Source: Yersinia alsatica (GTDB lineage Bacteria > Pseudomonadota > Gammaproteobacteria > Enterobacterales > Enterobacteriaceae). From it: a stretch of DNA of 64,000 nt. The notes beneath the pieces were generated by a model, which saw only the letters and a list, made by a program, of their open reading frames with translations, searched no databases and had not been told where the DNA came from. The stretch covers positions 248,001-312,000 of the forward strand of contig NZ_CABHWW010000026.1 in the NCBI RefSeq assembly GCF_902170305.1, written 5' to 3'. Position numbers and translations under genes: made by a program. Positions 28,733-38,677 of this stretch are shown piece after piece (the first letter of the stretch is position 1; every line of letters starts with the position of its first letter).

Positions 28733-31213
28733 TTAAGCTCCGGCAGGAACCGCGTGGGCGGTATTTTTCAGTACTGGCCCGCGATACTTTTCAATTTCAA
28801 GCTGCGCCATCTGCCCACAGTTGCCCTGTGCCAGACTGGATGAGCCAATATCGAAAGTCAGGCAGTTGATATTGCCGTTTTTGCACAGAGAACCCGGTAC
28901 TGATGGGTCGGCTGGGTCAAACCAGGCACCTTCACTGATCCGCACCACTCCCGGGCGAACATCGTCCGATACCACGGCCCCCACTAAGATCTGCCCGCGA
29001 TCATTAAACGCACGTACCAAATCCCCGTTGACAATTTCCCGCGCGCTGGCATCTTGCGGGCTGATGAGGATCGCTTCACGGTCGGCAACGGCATACTTTT
29101 CACGTAGTGGGGTGTTATCCAATTGCGAATGCAGGCGATTGATAGGGTGCGCGGTATTCAGTGACAGCGGATACTTCTTGGCCTCCACGCCACGATACCA
29201 TTCATAAGGCGGCATCCAAGTTGGGATCCCCTGACAATCGGCATATTCCATTTTGGCGATAGTATCAGAGTAGATTTCAATCTTACCGGATGGCGTGCCG
29301 AGAGGATTGAGCAGCGGATTCTCACGATAATCAGCAAAACGCACCCACTGCTTGTTCGCTTCAGGAATCGGGAAGCGAATATAGTTGTTCGAGGCCCAAA
29401 ACATATCGAAAGGGGGCAGGGCAACACGGGCAGTACGCGCCTGTGATTTCATATCGTCATACATTGATTTCAGCCACTGTGTTTCATCTTTGCCCTCGGT
29501 AAAGGCATCAATAACACCCAGTCGAGTGGCCATCGCGGCGAAGATATCAAAATCATTGCGTGATTCATGCTGTGGCGGAACACACTGATGCATTGGGAAA
29601 ACATACAGTTGCGAATAGTCGCCGCCCATTTCCAAATCGTTGCGTTCATAGCTGGTGGTTGCGGGCAATACGATATCGGCATGTTTGGCGGTGGCAGTCC
29701 AGTAAGGTTCATTCACCACGATAGTTTCTGGGTGCTGCCAAGCCTTGACCAGATTATTGGTATCCTGATGCTGGTGGAAGGTATTGCCGCCAGCAACATA
29801 GACCATTTTGACATCGGGATAGGTCACTTTGGTGCCATTGAAATCAATGGTTTTTCCCGGATTCGCCAGACACTCGGCAATACGAGCCACCGGAATTGGC
29901 GTTGGCGAGTTCTTCGGCGCATTACCGGCAGAAATCCCTGGTAAAATACCGCCTTTAGCTGTCGGGCTGCCACCCGAAGAGTAGTGGTAGCTGAAACCAA
30001 AACCGCCTCCCGGTAAGCCAATTTGACCGAGCATTGCCGCCACAGTTACCAGCAGCCAGTGTTGTTGCTCACCGTGGTGCTGGCGTTGAATTCCCCAACC
30101 GCCCATGATCATCGTGCGCTGTTTTGCCATATCCCGCGCCAGTTGGCGCAGTACCTCAGCATCCACGCCACTGATATCAGCCGCCCATTCAGCACTCTTC
30201 GGCTGGCCGTCAGTTTCCCCTAACAGATAAGCCTGGAACTTATCAAAACCGATGGTATAGGTCTTGATAAAGTCTGGATTGTGAAGCTTTTCAGTTAGTA
30301 AGGTGTGGGCAATCCCGATAAGCATGGCGCTATCAGTGTATGGGCGCGGGGCAATCCATTGAGCGTTAGTGAATTTAGCGCTGTCATTATGTACTGGGTC
30401 AATACTGATGACTTTGGTGCCTTTCTTCTTCAAGGCTTCAAAACCAGTTTGACCGACATGATCCGGAATATTCCAGCTATTTTTCAAGGTGATCATCGGG
30501 TTACAACCCCATAGAATCACCAGCTCGCTGTTTTCAACCACATTTGGCCAGGCGGTTTGCTGCTCATAAACCTCCATTGACCCCATAACGTGGGTCATAA
30601 TGACCTGCGCGGCACCGGTTGAATAGTCACCGGCATAACCGAGGAAGCCGCCACTCAGGTTCATCAACCGTTGCAGTAAAGTGCGGCTGTTGTGTAGCAT
30701 CCCGACACTTTTCCAGCCATAAGAACCGGCATACAGTGCTTGCGGGCCATGATCTTTCTGCACTCGCACGATTTCATTGCACACCAGTTCGGTGGCTTTA
30801 TCCCAACTGACACGCACCCACTCATCACGGCCTCGCAACTCGGTGTGGCTGCCGGGGCCGCCTTCCAGCCAGCTTTTCCTGACCATTGGGTATTTGATGC
30901 GGTTATCAGCGTGCACCTGATAAGGGGCCATGGTGATAAGGTCATTGGGCCACGGATCATCTTTGACCGGCTGAACACCCACCATGCGTCCATTCTCGAC
31001 AATAGCTTCAAATGCACCCCAGTGAGCACCAGTCAGAATGCCTTTTTGTGCCTGACGCAGTGCCAGAAACTGAGGTAATGCCTGACTGATGGCTTCTGCT
31101 AATGCTGATTTGGGCCACAGACCACCGACCATCGGCAAGACGGCCAGCGCGCTGGTTCCCAGTAAGAAGCGGCGGCGGCTCATAGTTAAAGGTTGTTGTT
31201 GGTATTTAGTCAT
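28733..31213 (-). CDS. torA: Periplasmic TMAO/S-oxide reductase, TorA/TorZ type
   Basis: Molybdopterin (bis-MGD) reductase of trimethylamine N-oxide and related N- or S-oxides, 826 residues. Twin-arginine signal MSRRRFLLGTSALAVLPM; Mo-binding serine in GDYSTGAAQ; QTAWPNVVENSELVILWG, GWGIQRQHHGEQQHW and LPGGGFGFSYHYSSGG are family blocks. It resembles both TorA and TorZ; the symbol is provisional. AAGAGG lies upstream of the chosen start. It follows the pentaheme cytochrome gene by 13 bp on the same strand. No TorD chaperone or TorSTR regulators are in the window. Confidence 0.88.
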   Translation of the reverse strand: MTKYQQQPLTMSRRRFLLGTSALAVLPMVGGLWPKSALAEAISQALPQFLALRQAQKGILTGAHWGAFEAIVENGRMVGVQPVKDDPWPNDLITMAPYQVHADNRIKYPMVRKSWLEGGPGSHTELRGRDEWVRVSWDKATELVCNEIVRVQKDHGPQALYAGSYGWKSVGMLHNSRTLLQRLMNLSGGFLGYAGDYSTGAAQVIMTHVMGSMEVYEQQTAWPNVVENSELVILWGCNPMITLKNSWNIPDHVGQTGFEALKKKGTKVISIDPVHNDSAKFTNAQWIAPRPYTDSAMLIGIAHTLLTEKLHNPDFIKTYTIGFDKFQAYLLGETDGQPKSAEWAADISGVDAEVLRQLARDMAKQRTMIMGGWGIQRQHHGEQQHWLLVTVAAMLGQIGLPGGGFGFSYHYSSGGSPTAKGGILPGISAGNAPKNSPTPIPVARIAECLANPGKTIDFNGTKVTYPDVKMVYVAGGNTFHQHQDTNNLVKAWQHPETIVVNEPYWTATAKHADIVLPATTSYERNDLEMGGDYSQLYVFPMHQCVPPQHESRNDFDIFAAMATRLGVIDAFTEGKDETQWLKSMYDDMKSQARTARVALPPFDMFWASNNYIRFPIPEANKQWVRFADYRENPLLNPLGTPSGKIEIYSDTIAKMEYADCQGIPTWMPPYEWYRGVEAKKYPLSLNTAHPINRLHSQLDNTPLREKYAVADREAILISPQDASAREIVNGDLVRAFNDRGQILVGAVVSDDVRPGVVRISEGAWFDPADPSVPGSLCKNGNINCLTFDIGSSSLAQGNCGQMAQLEIEKYRGPVLKNTAHAVPAGA

Positions 31214-31226
31214 TTTCGCCTCTTAT

Positions 31227-32375
31227 TTACAGCTTGGCCGGCATATCACTGGCATGTTTTTGTACATATTGTGTCATCACGCGCAACTGCTCCTGAGTCA
31301 GGGAGGTGCGTGGTGCCATGCCTTTGATTACCCCAATCCATTGGTTCGCATTGAAGCGGTCCAGTGCCGTTAAGCCGTGGCAACCGGTACAGTTAGCGGA
31401 CATCATATCGGCGGCATAGCGCCAGATTTTCTGTTGATCATCAACCAGTTGTTTCTTTGGCAACCACACCTGAAGTGCCACTTGATGCCAGACCAAATTG
31501 GTTTCCGGGTCAGTTTGGGTATTCAGTGTTTTCAGCGCTTTTTGCGCATCTTCGCCCAGTAGCACACTCAGAATGCGTTTTCCTTGTGCGGCATAGAACA
31601 CCTCGGCGACGCCATCTTGTTGCCAGCCCTTAACATCAACCAGCACCTGATCACCTTGCTGTTTCACCACGTCGACCTCGGTCGATGGCATCAGATTACC
31701 GGCGTTATGGCTGTCACCGGCATTCATAAAGAAGGGCTCAGTGGCGATGGTATAGAGTTTGGTTGCCGAGGCCGGGGTTTGTGCCGCCGCAGTGGCCAGT
31801 TCAGCAGCGCCAGCTTGAGTCACTTCACTCATGTCTGGCAGGATATGGGCGACACCTTTATGGCAATCAATGCAGGTTTCGCCATTCTTAATGGCAACCG
31901 GATGCTGAATGCGAGCTTCAGCACTTTGCCCGGTGATGTCCATGGCATCAAAGCTATGACATGAACGGCAGGTCGCGGAGTCATTCTCTTTCAGTGTTTT
32001 CCATACTGACTGAGCCATCGCGAGTTTGTGGGCTTCGTATTTCTCTGGCGTATTGATTGTGCCAGCCATTTCACCGTAGATATCTTTCACGGCCCGGATT
32101 TTGGTCCAGAGATAGTCCAGTGGTTCATGAGGCACATGGCAGTCAGCACATTCAGCGCGGATACCTTTGGTATTTTGGAAATGGACGCTACCTTGGTATT
32201 CAGCCAGTGGTTGTTGCATGGTGTGGCAGGAAACGCAGAACGCAGTATCGCTGGTTTTATGGAAGACGGTTGCTGTCCCTGCCAATAGCGCCGCACCAAT
32301 AATGATGCCGATCAGCAAGATCCATAACCATCCCCACCGGCGTCGCTTGACGAAGCCAGTCTGTTTATTGCTCAT
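31227..32375 (-). CDS. torC: Pentaheme c-type cytochrome TorC/TorY
   Basis: Membrane-anchored NapC/NirT-type cytochrome that passes menaquinol electrons to the TMAO reductase downstream. About 382 residues: an N-terminal anchor (RRWGWLWILLIGIIIGAALLAGTA), four CxxCH haem sites in the NapC-like part (CVSCH, CADCH, CRSCH, CIDCH) and a fifth CTGCH in the C-terminal TorC domain. The ATG at 32375 is used; a GTG at 32387 in frame is an alternative. It forms an operon with torA. Confidence 0.9.
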   Translation of the reverse strand: MSNKQTGFVKRRRWGWLWILLIGIIIGAALLAGTATVFHKTSDTAFCVSCHTMQQPLAEYQGSVHFQNTKGIRAECADCHVPHEPLDYLWTKIRAVKDIYGEMAGTINTPEKYEAHKLAMAQSVWKTLKENDSATCRSCHSFDAMDITGQSAEARIQHPVAIKNGETCIDCHKGVAHILPDMSEVTQAGAAELATAAAQTPASATKLYTIATEPFFMNAGDSHNAGNLMPSTEVDVVKQQGDQVLVDVKGWQQDGVAEVFYAAQGKRILSVLLGEDAQKALKTLNTQTDPETNLVWHQVALQVWLPKKQLVDDQQKIWRYAADMMSANCTGCHGLTALDRFNANQWIGVIKGMAPRTSLTQEQLRVMTQYVQKHASDMPAKL

Positions 32376-32394
32376 AATTGCACCCACTGTTATC

Positions 32395-32494
32395 TACCCT
32401 TGATATTTCAAGCCGCAGCTATTCATCTCAGTCAGTTAGCTGAACTAAGCTGCCGCGCAGTAATGCCGTTGCTGTAACTCGAAAATTTTGGGTA
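32395..32494. repeat. Degenerate ERIC-like element upstream of torC
   Basis: A ~100-bp stretch bounded by TACCC and GGGTA, with arms containing CAGC...GCTG and a centre GTCAGTTAGCTGAACTAAGC that resembles the ERIC core. It is shorter and more diverged than the other copies. It lies in the ~400-bp spacer between torC and the NUDIX gene; the rest of the spacer is AT-rich without a gene. Confidence 0.5.
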
Positions 32495-32778
32495 TCTCTA
32501 ATGATTATTGGTAAAACGGACGGATCAAATGCACGAAAAGATAAAATGCCAGATAATCTGCCAATAGATTCTTATCAGTTAGTGATAAATATTTCCCACA
32601 AAATAAGTGCGAGTATTGTAGGGGGATTTTTTGCTGATGACTAACTCAATGGAGGTATTTAGCAATAATAGTTCAGATTTGCTGAATAAAAATGTGATGA
32701 ATGGATAAATATTTGCGTGATAGCACAAATAACCAGCTGAATTTGCTGGTTATATAATGTTTTATATAGCGCTATTTT

Positions 32779-33201
32779 TTAGTCGAAGGTGGCGTAAAAC
32801 TGCTGATTTAGCCATAAATCGATAGCGTGGCGGCTGGCTTCAAAATGTGGCTCGGGCAATTCTCGCGGGTTGCACCATATCCATTGCTGACACTTATCTG
32901 GCTCTTTCAGCTCTGGCTGCCCACCGGGGTGCGAGGCCAGCAAACAAACTGAAACGGTGTGTTTAGCTTCCGCCCGCCAGGTCGCCAGATTATTGCACAA
33001 TGCAATAACTTTCATCTCATTGATATTTAAACCAGTTTCTTCCAGTATCTCCCGCTGAGCGGCTTGTTCAAATGACTCGCCAGCCTCCATGTGACCGCCG
33101 GGAATTGACCAGTAAGGCGCGTGCTGACTACAGCGTTTGCCCAGTAACACTTCACCTTGTTGATTGACGATAATGACGCCAACACCTACCACGACAGACA
33201 T
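32779..33201 (-). CDS. NUDIX hydrolase
   Basis: A 140-residue NUDIX pyrophosphohydrolase with a complete Nudix box at residues ~35-58 (GGHMEAGESFEQAAQ followed by REILEETGL). The start MSVVVGVGVIIVNQQGEVLLGKR follows AAGGAG by 9 bp. The fold resembles MutT/NUDT15-like nucleotide hydrolases, but the substrate cannot be read from the sequence. Single gene; the upstream spacer leads to the fru promoter on the other strand. Confidence 0.88.
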   Translation of the reverse strand: MSVVVGVGVIIVNQQGEVLLGKRCSQHAPYWSIPGGHMEAGESFEQAAQREILEETGLNINEMKVIALCNNLATWRAEAKHTVSVCLLASHPGGQPELKEPDKCQQWIWCNPRELPEPHFEASRHAIDLWLNQQFYATFD

Positions 33202-33362
33202 TGTATTGACTCCTTTGCAATGCGTGTCAGCAAGCATCAGCTATTCATGCTATTTTGCTGCCGACACCGGCCTATTCACCATGAAAATGTGCGGAGTGTC
33301 AAAAATTCATCAAGAATAAAAGCAGAAAACTTGCATATATTCTGAGTCGGAAACACACTCCT

Positions 33363-33374
33363 TGAAACGTTTCA
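33363..33374. promoter_or_regulatory. Cra (FruR) box 1 upstream of fruB
   Basis: Perfect palindrome TGAAACGTTTCA, the core of the Cra consensus, 89 bp before the fruB start. In enterobacteria Cra represses fruBKA until fructose 1-phosphate accumulates. Confidence 0.85.
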
Positions 33375-33428
33375 GCGTTATCTCGTCACCAGATGATAAA
33401 GGGTAACGCTCCTTTTTCTCACTAAAGC

Positions 33429-33440
33429 TGAAACGATTCA
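33429..33440. promoter_or_regulatory. Cra (FruR) box 2 upstream of fruB
   Basis: TGAAACGATTCA, one mismatch from a perfect Cra palindrome, 66 bp downstream of box 1 and 23 bp before the fruB ATG. Two Cra sites in front of fruB are also known in E. coli. Confidence 0.8.
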
Positions 33441-33462
33441 ATTTCAGTAGAGAGGAGACATA

Positions 33463-34596
33463 ATGTTCCAGTTATCAACCAAAGATATCCATCTGGCTGC
33501 ACAAGCAGGCAGTAAAAACGAGGCTATCACCCAGGTAGCCGCCGCGTTGACTCAGGCTGGCTGTGTAGCCGCCGCCTATGTCGATGGCATGTTAGCCCGT
33601 GAGCAGCAAACCTCGACTTACTTGGGCAATGGCATCGCTATCCCCCATGGTACCACTGATACCCGTGACTTGGTGCTGAACACTGGCGTACAGGTTTTCC
33701 AATTCCCGCAGGGTATCGCGTGGGGTGAAGATCAAACCGCCTATATCGTTATCGGGATTGCCGCACGTTCTGACGAACATCTGGCCTTATTGCGTCAGCT
33801 GACCCACGTATTAAGTGATGATGCGGTTGCGGCAAAGTTGGCCAAAACCACGTCAGCTGAAGAGTTACGCAGTTTGCTGATGGGCGAGCAAAAAACCGCT
33901 GAATTCCACTTTGACACCTCACTGATTGCACTCGATGTTGCGGCTGACAATTTGATCACGCTGCAAGCGCTAAATGCGGGCCGCCTACAGCAAATCGGCG
34001 CGGTTGATGCTCGTTTTGTCAGTGATGTGATCACCCGTGAGCCACTGAATCTGGGGCAGGGCATTTGGCTGAGTGATAGCACTGAAGGCAATTTGGTCAG
34101 CGCCGCTACGGTAAGCCGCCCGGCAACTGCATTTGAGCATAACGGAGAGAAAGTGGCCCTGCTGCTGACACTGTCGGTTGCTGATGACCAGCCGCTCTCG
34201 GTGCTGAACTATTTAAGCGACCTGTTATTGGCGAAAAAAGCTGACGCGTTGCTGAACGCGGATGCGGCGGCACTGCTGGCGCTGCTGACCAGCGAGTATG
34301 TCGAGCAGAACGCAGTATTAAGCGCTGAGTTTGTTATCCGTAATGAACATGGGTTACATGCGCGCCCAGGGACGATTTTAGTCAATACAATCAAACAGTT
34401 TACCAGTGAAATCACCGTGACCAATTTGGACGGCACCGGTAAACCCGCTAATGGACGTAGTCTGATGAAAGTTGTGGCTTTAGGAGTTAAGAAAGGGAAT
34501 CGCCTGCGCTTTACCGCCAGCGGTGAAGATGCACAAGCAGCGCTGGATGCCATTGGTGAAGCTATCTCCGCCGGTTTGGGCGAGGGGGCAGCATGA
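33463..34596 (+). CDS. fruB: PTS fructose IIA-HPr fusion FruB (FPr)
   Basis: Diphosphoryl transfer protein that carries phosphate from EI to the fructose transporter. 377 residues: an IIA-Fru domain with active-site His62 (AIPHGTTD), a middle linker domain and a C-terminal HPr-like domain with His299 ([10 protein letters not shown]) and its serine region [17 protein letters not shown] precedes the ATG. First gene of fruBKA; its stop overlaps the fruK start by 4 bases. Confidence 0.96.
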   Translation: MFQLSTKDIHLAAQAGSKNEAITQVAAALTQAGCVAAAYVDGMLAREQQTSTYLGNGIAIPHGTTDTRDLVLNTGVQVFQFPQGIAWGEDQTAYIVIGIAARSDEHLALLRQLTHVLSDDAVAAKLAKTTSAEELRSLLMGEQKTAEFHFDTSLIALDVAADNLITLQALNAGRLQQIGAVDARFVSDVITREPLNLGQGIWLSDSTEGNLVSAATVSRPATAFEHNGEKVALLLTLSVADDQPLSVLNYLSDLLLAKKADALLNADAAALLALLTSEYVEQNAVLSAEFVIRNEHGLHARPGTILVNTIKQFTSEITVTNLDGTGKPANGRSLMKVVALGVKKGNRLRFTASGEDAQAALDAIGEAISAGLGEGAA

Positions 34597-35531
34597 GCAG
34601 AAGAGTTGCAACTATCACACTGAACCCAGCTTACGATCTGGTCGGTTTTTGCCCGGAAATTGAACGTGGCGAAGTTAACTTGGTAAAAACCGCCGGTCTG
34701 CATGCTGCTGGTAAAGGCATCAATGTTGCCAAAGTCCTGAAAGACTTGGGTATTGATGTCACGGTCGGTGGTTTCCTGGGCAAAGATAACCAAGACGGCT
34801 TCCAACTGCTATTCAGTGAGCTGGGCATCGCTAACCGTTTTCAGGTGGTGCCGGGCCGTACCCGCATTAACGTCAAACTGACCGAAAAAGATGGTGAAGT
34901 CACTGACTTTAACTTCTCCGGCTTTGAAGTCACTAAACCGGATTGGGATCGCTTCGTGACCGACTCATTGAGCTGGTTGGGGCAATTCGACATGGTTGCC
35001 GTCAGCGGCAGTCTGCCCGCCGGTGTTAATCCTGATGACTTTACCGACTGGATGAAGCGCCTGCGCAGCCAATGCCCGTGCATCATTTTCGACAGCAGCC
35101 GTGAAGCACTGGTGGCAGGTCTGAAAGCCTCGCCATGGTTGGTCAAACCCAACCGCCGCGAACTGGAAATCTGGGCCGGTCGCCCATTACCTGAGCTGGG
35201 TGATGTGGTCGAAGCCGCGCACGCCCTGCGTGATCAGGGGATTGCCCATGTGGTTATCTCGCTCGGGGCAGAAGGGGCGCTGTGGGTTAATGCCTCTGGT
35301 GCTTGGTTGGCAAAACCGCCGGCCTGTGAAGTGGTTAGCACCGTGGGTGCTGGCGACTCCATGGTCGGAGGCTTGATCTATGGGCTGCTGATGCGCGAAT
35401 CCAGCGAACACACGCTGCGCTTGGCAACAGCTGTTGCTGCTTTGGCCGTCAGTCAGAGCAATGTGGGTATTACGGATCGCCCGCAGTTGGCAGCCATGAT
35501 GGCGAAAGTTGACCTGAAACCCTTTAATTGA
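34593..35531 (+). CDS. fruK: 1-phosphofructokinase FruK
   Basis: Phosphorylates fructose 1-phosphate to fructose 1,6-bisphosphate with ATP. 312 residues of the PfkB/ribokinase family: [30 protein letters not shown] and the catalytic signature [12 protein letters not shown] with the Asp base. It overlaps fruB by 4 bases (ATGA) and ends 14 bp before the fruA ATG, so the three genes are a tight operon. Confidence 0.96.
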   Translation: MSRRVATITLNPAYDLVGFCPEIERGEVNLVKTAGLHAAGKGINVAKVLKDLGIDVTVGGFLGKDNQDGFQLLFSELGIANRFQVVPGRTRINVKLTEKDGEVTDFNFSGFEVTKPDWDRFVTDSLSWLGQFDMVAVSGSLPAGVNPDDFTDWMKRLRSQCPCIIFDSSREALVAGLKASPWLVKPNRRELEIWAGRPLPELGDVVEAAHALRDQGIAHVVISLGAEGALWVNASGAWLAKPPACEVVSTVGAGDSMVGGLIYGLLMRESSEHTLRLATAVAALAVSQSNVGITDRPQLAAMMAKVDLKPFN

Positions 35532-35545
35532 TCTCCGGAGGCGAA

Positions 35546-37231
35546 ATGAAAACGCTACTAATAATAGACAGTTCGCTCGGGCAGGCCAGAGGCCACCTTG
35601 CGACACTGATGTTGGGTGCTGCGGCGGCAAAAGCAGGACTGAGCTGGGTTGATAAGGCCGCAGATGCTGAGTTGGTGATTGTCGCAGGGCAATCCATCCC
35701 GGCTGATGCTGCGCTGAACGGCAAAAAAGTCTATCTCGGTGATGTAGAAAAAGCGGTACGCGACCCGGAAGGTTTTTTGGCCCAGGCTATTGCGCAGGCT
35801 AAACCTTATCAAGCCGCAGTGACTGCTACTCCAGCAACATCGTCAGCAACTGCGCCTAAGCGCATTGTGGCAATCACTGCTTGCCCGACCGGTGTGGCTC
35901 ACACCTTTATGGCCGCTGAAGCCATTGAAAGTGAAGCGAAAAAACGTGGCTGGTGGGTAAAAGTTGAAACCCGTGGCTCCGTTGGTGCTGGTAACGCGAT
36001 TACACCAGAAGAAGTCGCAGCCGCCGATTTAGTGATTGTGGCGGCCGACATCGAAGTGGATCTGGATAAGTTTGCCGGTAAACCGATGTACCGCACCACC
36101 ACCGGTCTGGCCCTGAAGAAAACCGTGCAGGAGCTGGATAAAGCCTTGGTTGAAGCTGAAGTTTATCAGCCAAAAACCGGCAGCAGCACTGGGGTGAAAA
36201 AAGCAGAAACTGGCGGCCCTTATCGCCATCTGCTGACCGGTGTCTCTTACATGTTGCCAATGGTAGTTGCCGGTGGCTTGTGTATTGCACTCTCCTTCGT
36301 GTTTGGTATTAAAGCATTTGAAGTCAAAGGCACTTTAGCCGCGGCCTTGATGCAAATCGGTGGCGGTTCTGCCTTCGCCTTGATGGTGCCGGTGTTAGCT
36401 GGTTTCATCGCCTTCTCCATTGCTGACCGTCCGGGTCTGACTCCGGGTTTGATTGGCGGTATGTTAGCCGTCAGCACTGGTGCTGGCTTCCTGGGGGGTA
36501 TTATTGCCGGTTTCCTGGCCGGTTATGTAGCAAAAGCCATCAGTACCAAGCTGCGTTTGCCACAAAGTATGGAAGCGCTGAAGCCGATACTGATTATTCC
36601 GCTAGTAGCCAGCTTGATTGTCGGTTTGGTGATGATTTATGTGGTCGGTACGCCGGTGGCAAAAATCATGACTGGCCTGACTGACTGGCTGCAATCCATG
36701 GGTACCGCCAATGCGGTGCTGCTGGGCGCTATCCTCGGTGCGATGATGTGTACCGATATGGGCGGGCCAGTGAACAAAGCGGCTTACGCCTTTGGTGTGG
36801 CGCTGCTGAGTTCGTCAGTCTATGCCCCGATGGCAGCTATCATGGCGGCGGGGATGGTGCCACCGCTGGCAATGGGTCTGGCAACTCTGCTGGCACGTCA
36901 TAAGTTCGACAAAGGCGAGCAAGAAGGGGGCAAAGCGGCGCTGGTACTGGGGCTGTGCTTTATCTCTGAAGGGGCGATTCCCTTTGCCGCGCGAGATCCA
37001 ATGCGTGTTTTACCGTGCTGTATCGCGGGTGGCGCACTGACTGGTGCTCTGTCTATGGCCTTCGGCGCGCAACTGATGGCTCCACACGGTGGCTTGTTCG
37101 TGCTGCTGATCCCGGGCGCAATTCATCCGGTACTGCTGTATCTGGTGGCGATTATTGCCGGTACTGTTTTGGCCGGTGGCCTGTACGCAATGCTAAAACG
37201 CCCTGATGCAGTGGTCGCGAAAGTCGCATAA
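35546..37231 (+). CDS. fruA: PTS fructose transporter IIBC FruA
   Basis: Imports and phosphorylates fructose at C1. 561 residues: a degenerate IIB' domain (1-~100), an active IIB domain with Cys113 in TACPTGVAHTFMAAEAIE, then an IIC domain from ~225 with eight or so membrane helices (LTGVSYMLPMVVAGGLCIALSF, TDMGGPVNKAAYAFG, ISEGAIPFAARDP). The start MKTLLIIDSS follows GGAGGCGAA; an upstream in-frame ATG at 35528 lies inside fruK. Confidence 0.96.
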   Translation: MKTLLIIDSSLGQARGHLATLMLGAAAAKAGLSWVDKAADAELVIVAGQSIPADAALNGKKVYLGDVEKAVRDPEGFLAQAIAQAKPYQAAVTATPATSSATAPKRIVAITACPTGVAHTFMAAEAIESEAKKRGWWVKVETRGSVGAGNAITPEEVAAADLVIVAADIEVDLDKFAGKPMYRTTTGLALKKTVQELDKALVEAEVYQPKTGSSTGVKKAETGGPYRHLLTGVSYMLPMVVAGGLCIALSFVFGIKAFEVKGTLAAALMQIGGGSAFALMVPVLAGFIAFSIADRPGLTPGLIGGMLAVSTGAGFLGGIIAGFLAGYVAKAISTKLRLPQSMEALKPILIIPLVASLIVGLVMIYVVGTPVAKIMTGLTDWLQSMGTANAVLLGAILGAMMCTDMGGPVNKAAYAFGVALLSSSVYAPMAAIMAAGMVPPLAMGLATLLARHKFDKGEQEGGKAALVLGLCFISEGAIPFAARDPMRVLPCCIAGGALTGALSMAFGAQLMAPHGGLFVLLIPGAIHPVLLYLVAIIAGTVLAGGLYAMLKRPDAVVAKVA

Positions 37232-37268
37232 ATATTATTAAATACGATTAAGATAACTATTATTGAGT

Positions 37269-37303
37269 AATGCCAGTCAGAATTAACTGACTGGCATTTT
37301 TAT
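37269..37303 (+). terminator. fruBKA terminator
   Basis: A perfect 12-bp stem (AATGCCAGTCAG with CTGACTGGCATT) and a 6-base loop followed by a T-rich tail, 38 bp after the fruA stop. Confidence 0.88.
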
Positions 37304-37469
37304 TGGTAAATCATATTGTTATGCATGCTTAATGCCATTATTAACGGATAATAATGTAGTTAAATTTATGCTTGCCAGGGTTAAGTTGCCTCTATAAAAT
37401 ACCGGCCCGTTACTATTTTCCCTTATGTCTTTAATCACTCAACGACTTTTAAATTAAAAGGAGGCAAGG

Positions 37470-38141
37470 GTGAGTAGCCCTATTATTTTAGATAAATTAA
37501 AAAATGTGCTTGTCATTAATAATGAAACACATGCTTTATCAAAAAATGAAGTGCTGCTGTTGGAACATCTCTATTTACATGGTGGTGAAGTGATTCCCCG
37601 CGATGATTTGCTCAGTACCTGCTGGCCTGATCGGGTGGTATCCCCAGTTTCATTACCGGTGGCGATAAAGCATATTCGCGATGCATTACGCAAGGCCACC
37701 CAAAAAGAGGTGATTAAAACCCATAAAAGTGTGGGTTACAGTTTCCAGCAAGATAGTCTTGAATTGGCCATTAATAGTGCGGTGTATGAGCAACAAATCA
37801 ATACAGCAGAAATACGTCAAGAGACCCCGGTAGAGAATAGTGCAGAGCAGGAACAACCCCTGCAATCGACTAAAGTGCATGGCGGGCAAAGATTCCCCCA
37901 TAACTACACTTACTATTTTATGGCTATTGCCATTATTGTGATTATGGCGCTTTTTATCAGCGGTGAAGAGGATATTATCTCTTTTACTGATAGCGATACT
38001 CACAGCACTATTATCACCAATGTGCCACCGGCGCTGGATAATAGCGCTGCAACATTACCCAAAGTCAAGAATGGGGTGATATTTAAAGATAACTTTGGTT
38101 CAGTTATCGTTTGCAATCATGTGGAGTGTCAATGGCAATGA
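37470..38141 (+). CDS. psaE: PsaE/MyfE-type membrane-bound winged-helix regulator
   Basis: ToxR-like activator of the adjacent fimbrial genes. 223 residues: an OmpR/PhoB winged-helix domain at ~1-95 (ALSKNEVLLLEHLYLHGGEVIPRDDLLSTCWPD ... VIKTHKSVGYSFQ), a linker, one membrane helix at ~148-168 (YYFMAIAIIVIMALFIS) and a short periplasmic tail with a Cys pair (VCNHVECQW). The GTG start follows AAGGAGGCAAGG. Together with the overlapping psaF it matches the psaEF/myfEF arrangement that controls pH 6 antigen-type fimbriae. The psa/myf symbol is by homology and order. Confidence 0.85.
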   Translation: MSSPIILDKLKNVLVINNETHALSKNEVLLLEHLYLHGGEVIPRDDLLSTCWPDRVVSPVSLPVAIKHIRDALRKATQKEVIKTHKSVGYSFQQDSLELAINSAVYEQQINTAEIRQETPVENSAEQEQPLQSTKVHGGQRFPHNYTYYFMAIAIIVIMALFISGEEDIISFTDSDTHSTIITNVPPALDNSAATLPKVKNGVIFKDNFGSVIVCNHVECQWQ

Positions 38142-38629
38142 AAATAAAATCTGTGGTTATCATATCTATTTTCTCCATTATTACTTTATTATTAATCTAT
38201 AGTTACAAACACTTATGTTATTACTCCGAAATGAAGTATGGCAGCAATACCGAGCATATTGATATTAAGGTGAGCGGACTAAAATTTGACATTTTACACT
38301 ATATTATTGATAAGGATTCGCATTTAATCCTGTCAGAAGAGATGTCCGGTATTAGCCTACGGAAACCGGGGGGGGGATATATTTTCTTCCCGCTGCACTC
38401 ATATCAATCAGCAGCTAATGGTCAGCCCAAAGGGTCACTCAAGTCATTAGGTTCAGTGTTATCGGTTTGTATTTATGAAGTTGATAATCAGAAAAAGAAT
38501 ATTGTCAGTTTCTTTAATGGCGAGCGCGGGTTTATTGAAATAAACGGTGAAACTATTCATTTGTCCTCGCTATTATTAGGTTTGCAAGGTGAACATACTC
38601 ATGCTTCTTATCTCAGTGTGAGTGCATAA
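38132..38629 (+). CDS. psaF: PsaF/MyfF-type regulatory partner, membrane-anchored
   Basis: A 165-residue protein with one N-terminal membrane helix (VVIISIFSIITLLLIYSY) and a periplasmic domain. In Psa/Myf systems the F protein stabilises PsaE and takes part in temperature and acid sensing. The ATG at 38132 overlaps the end of psaE and follows GGAG by 5 bp; ATG 38138 is an alternative giving an ATGA overlap. Coupled translation with psaE is likely. It is followed by a strong terminator. Confidence 0.8.
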   Translation: MAMKIKSVVIISIFSIITLLLIYSYKHLCYYSEMKYGSNTEHIDIKVSGLKFDILHYIIDKDSHLILSEEMSGISLRKPGGGYIFFPLHSYQSAANGQPKGSLKSLGSVLSVCIYEVDNQKKNIVSFFNGERGFIEINGETIHLSSLLLGLQGEHTHASYLSVSA

Positions 38630-38677
38630 TGTTATTGCAATAAAAATATTCGTTTAATTAACTATGGCTCATCAAGT

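Noticed and set aside
34209-34805. 198-codon minus-strand frame across fruB/fruK
   Set aside because: Antisense shadow; Ser/Ala-rich, no ribosome site.
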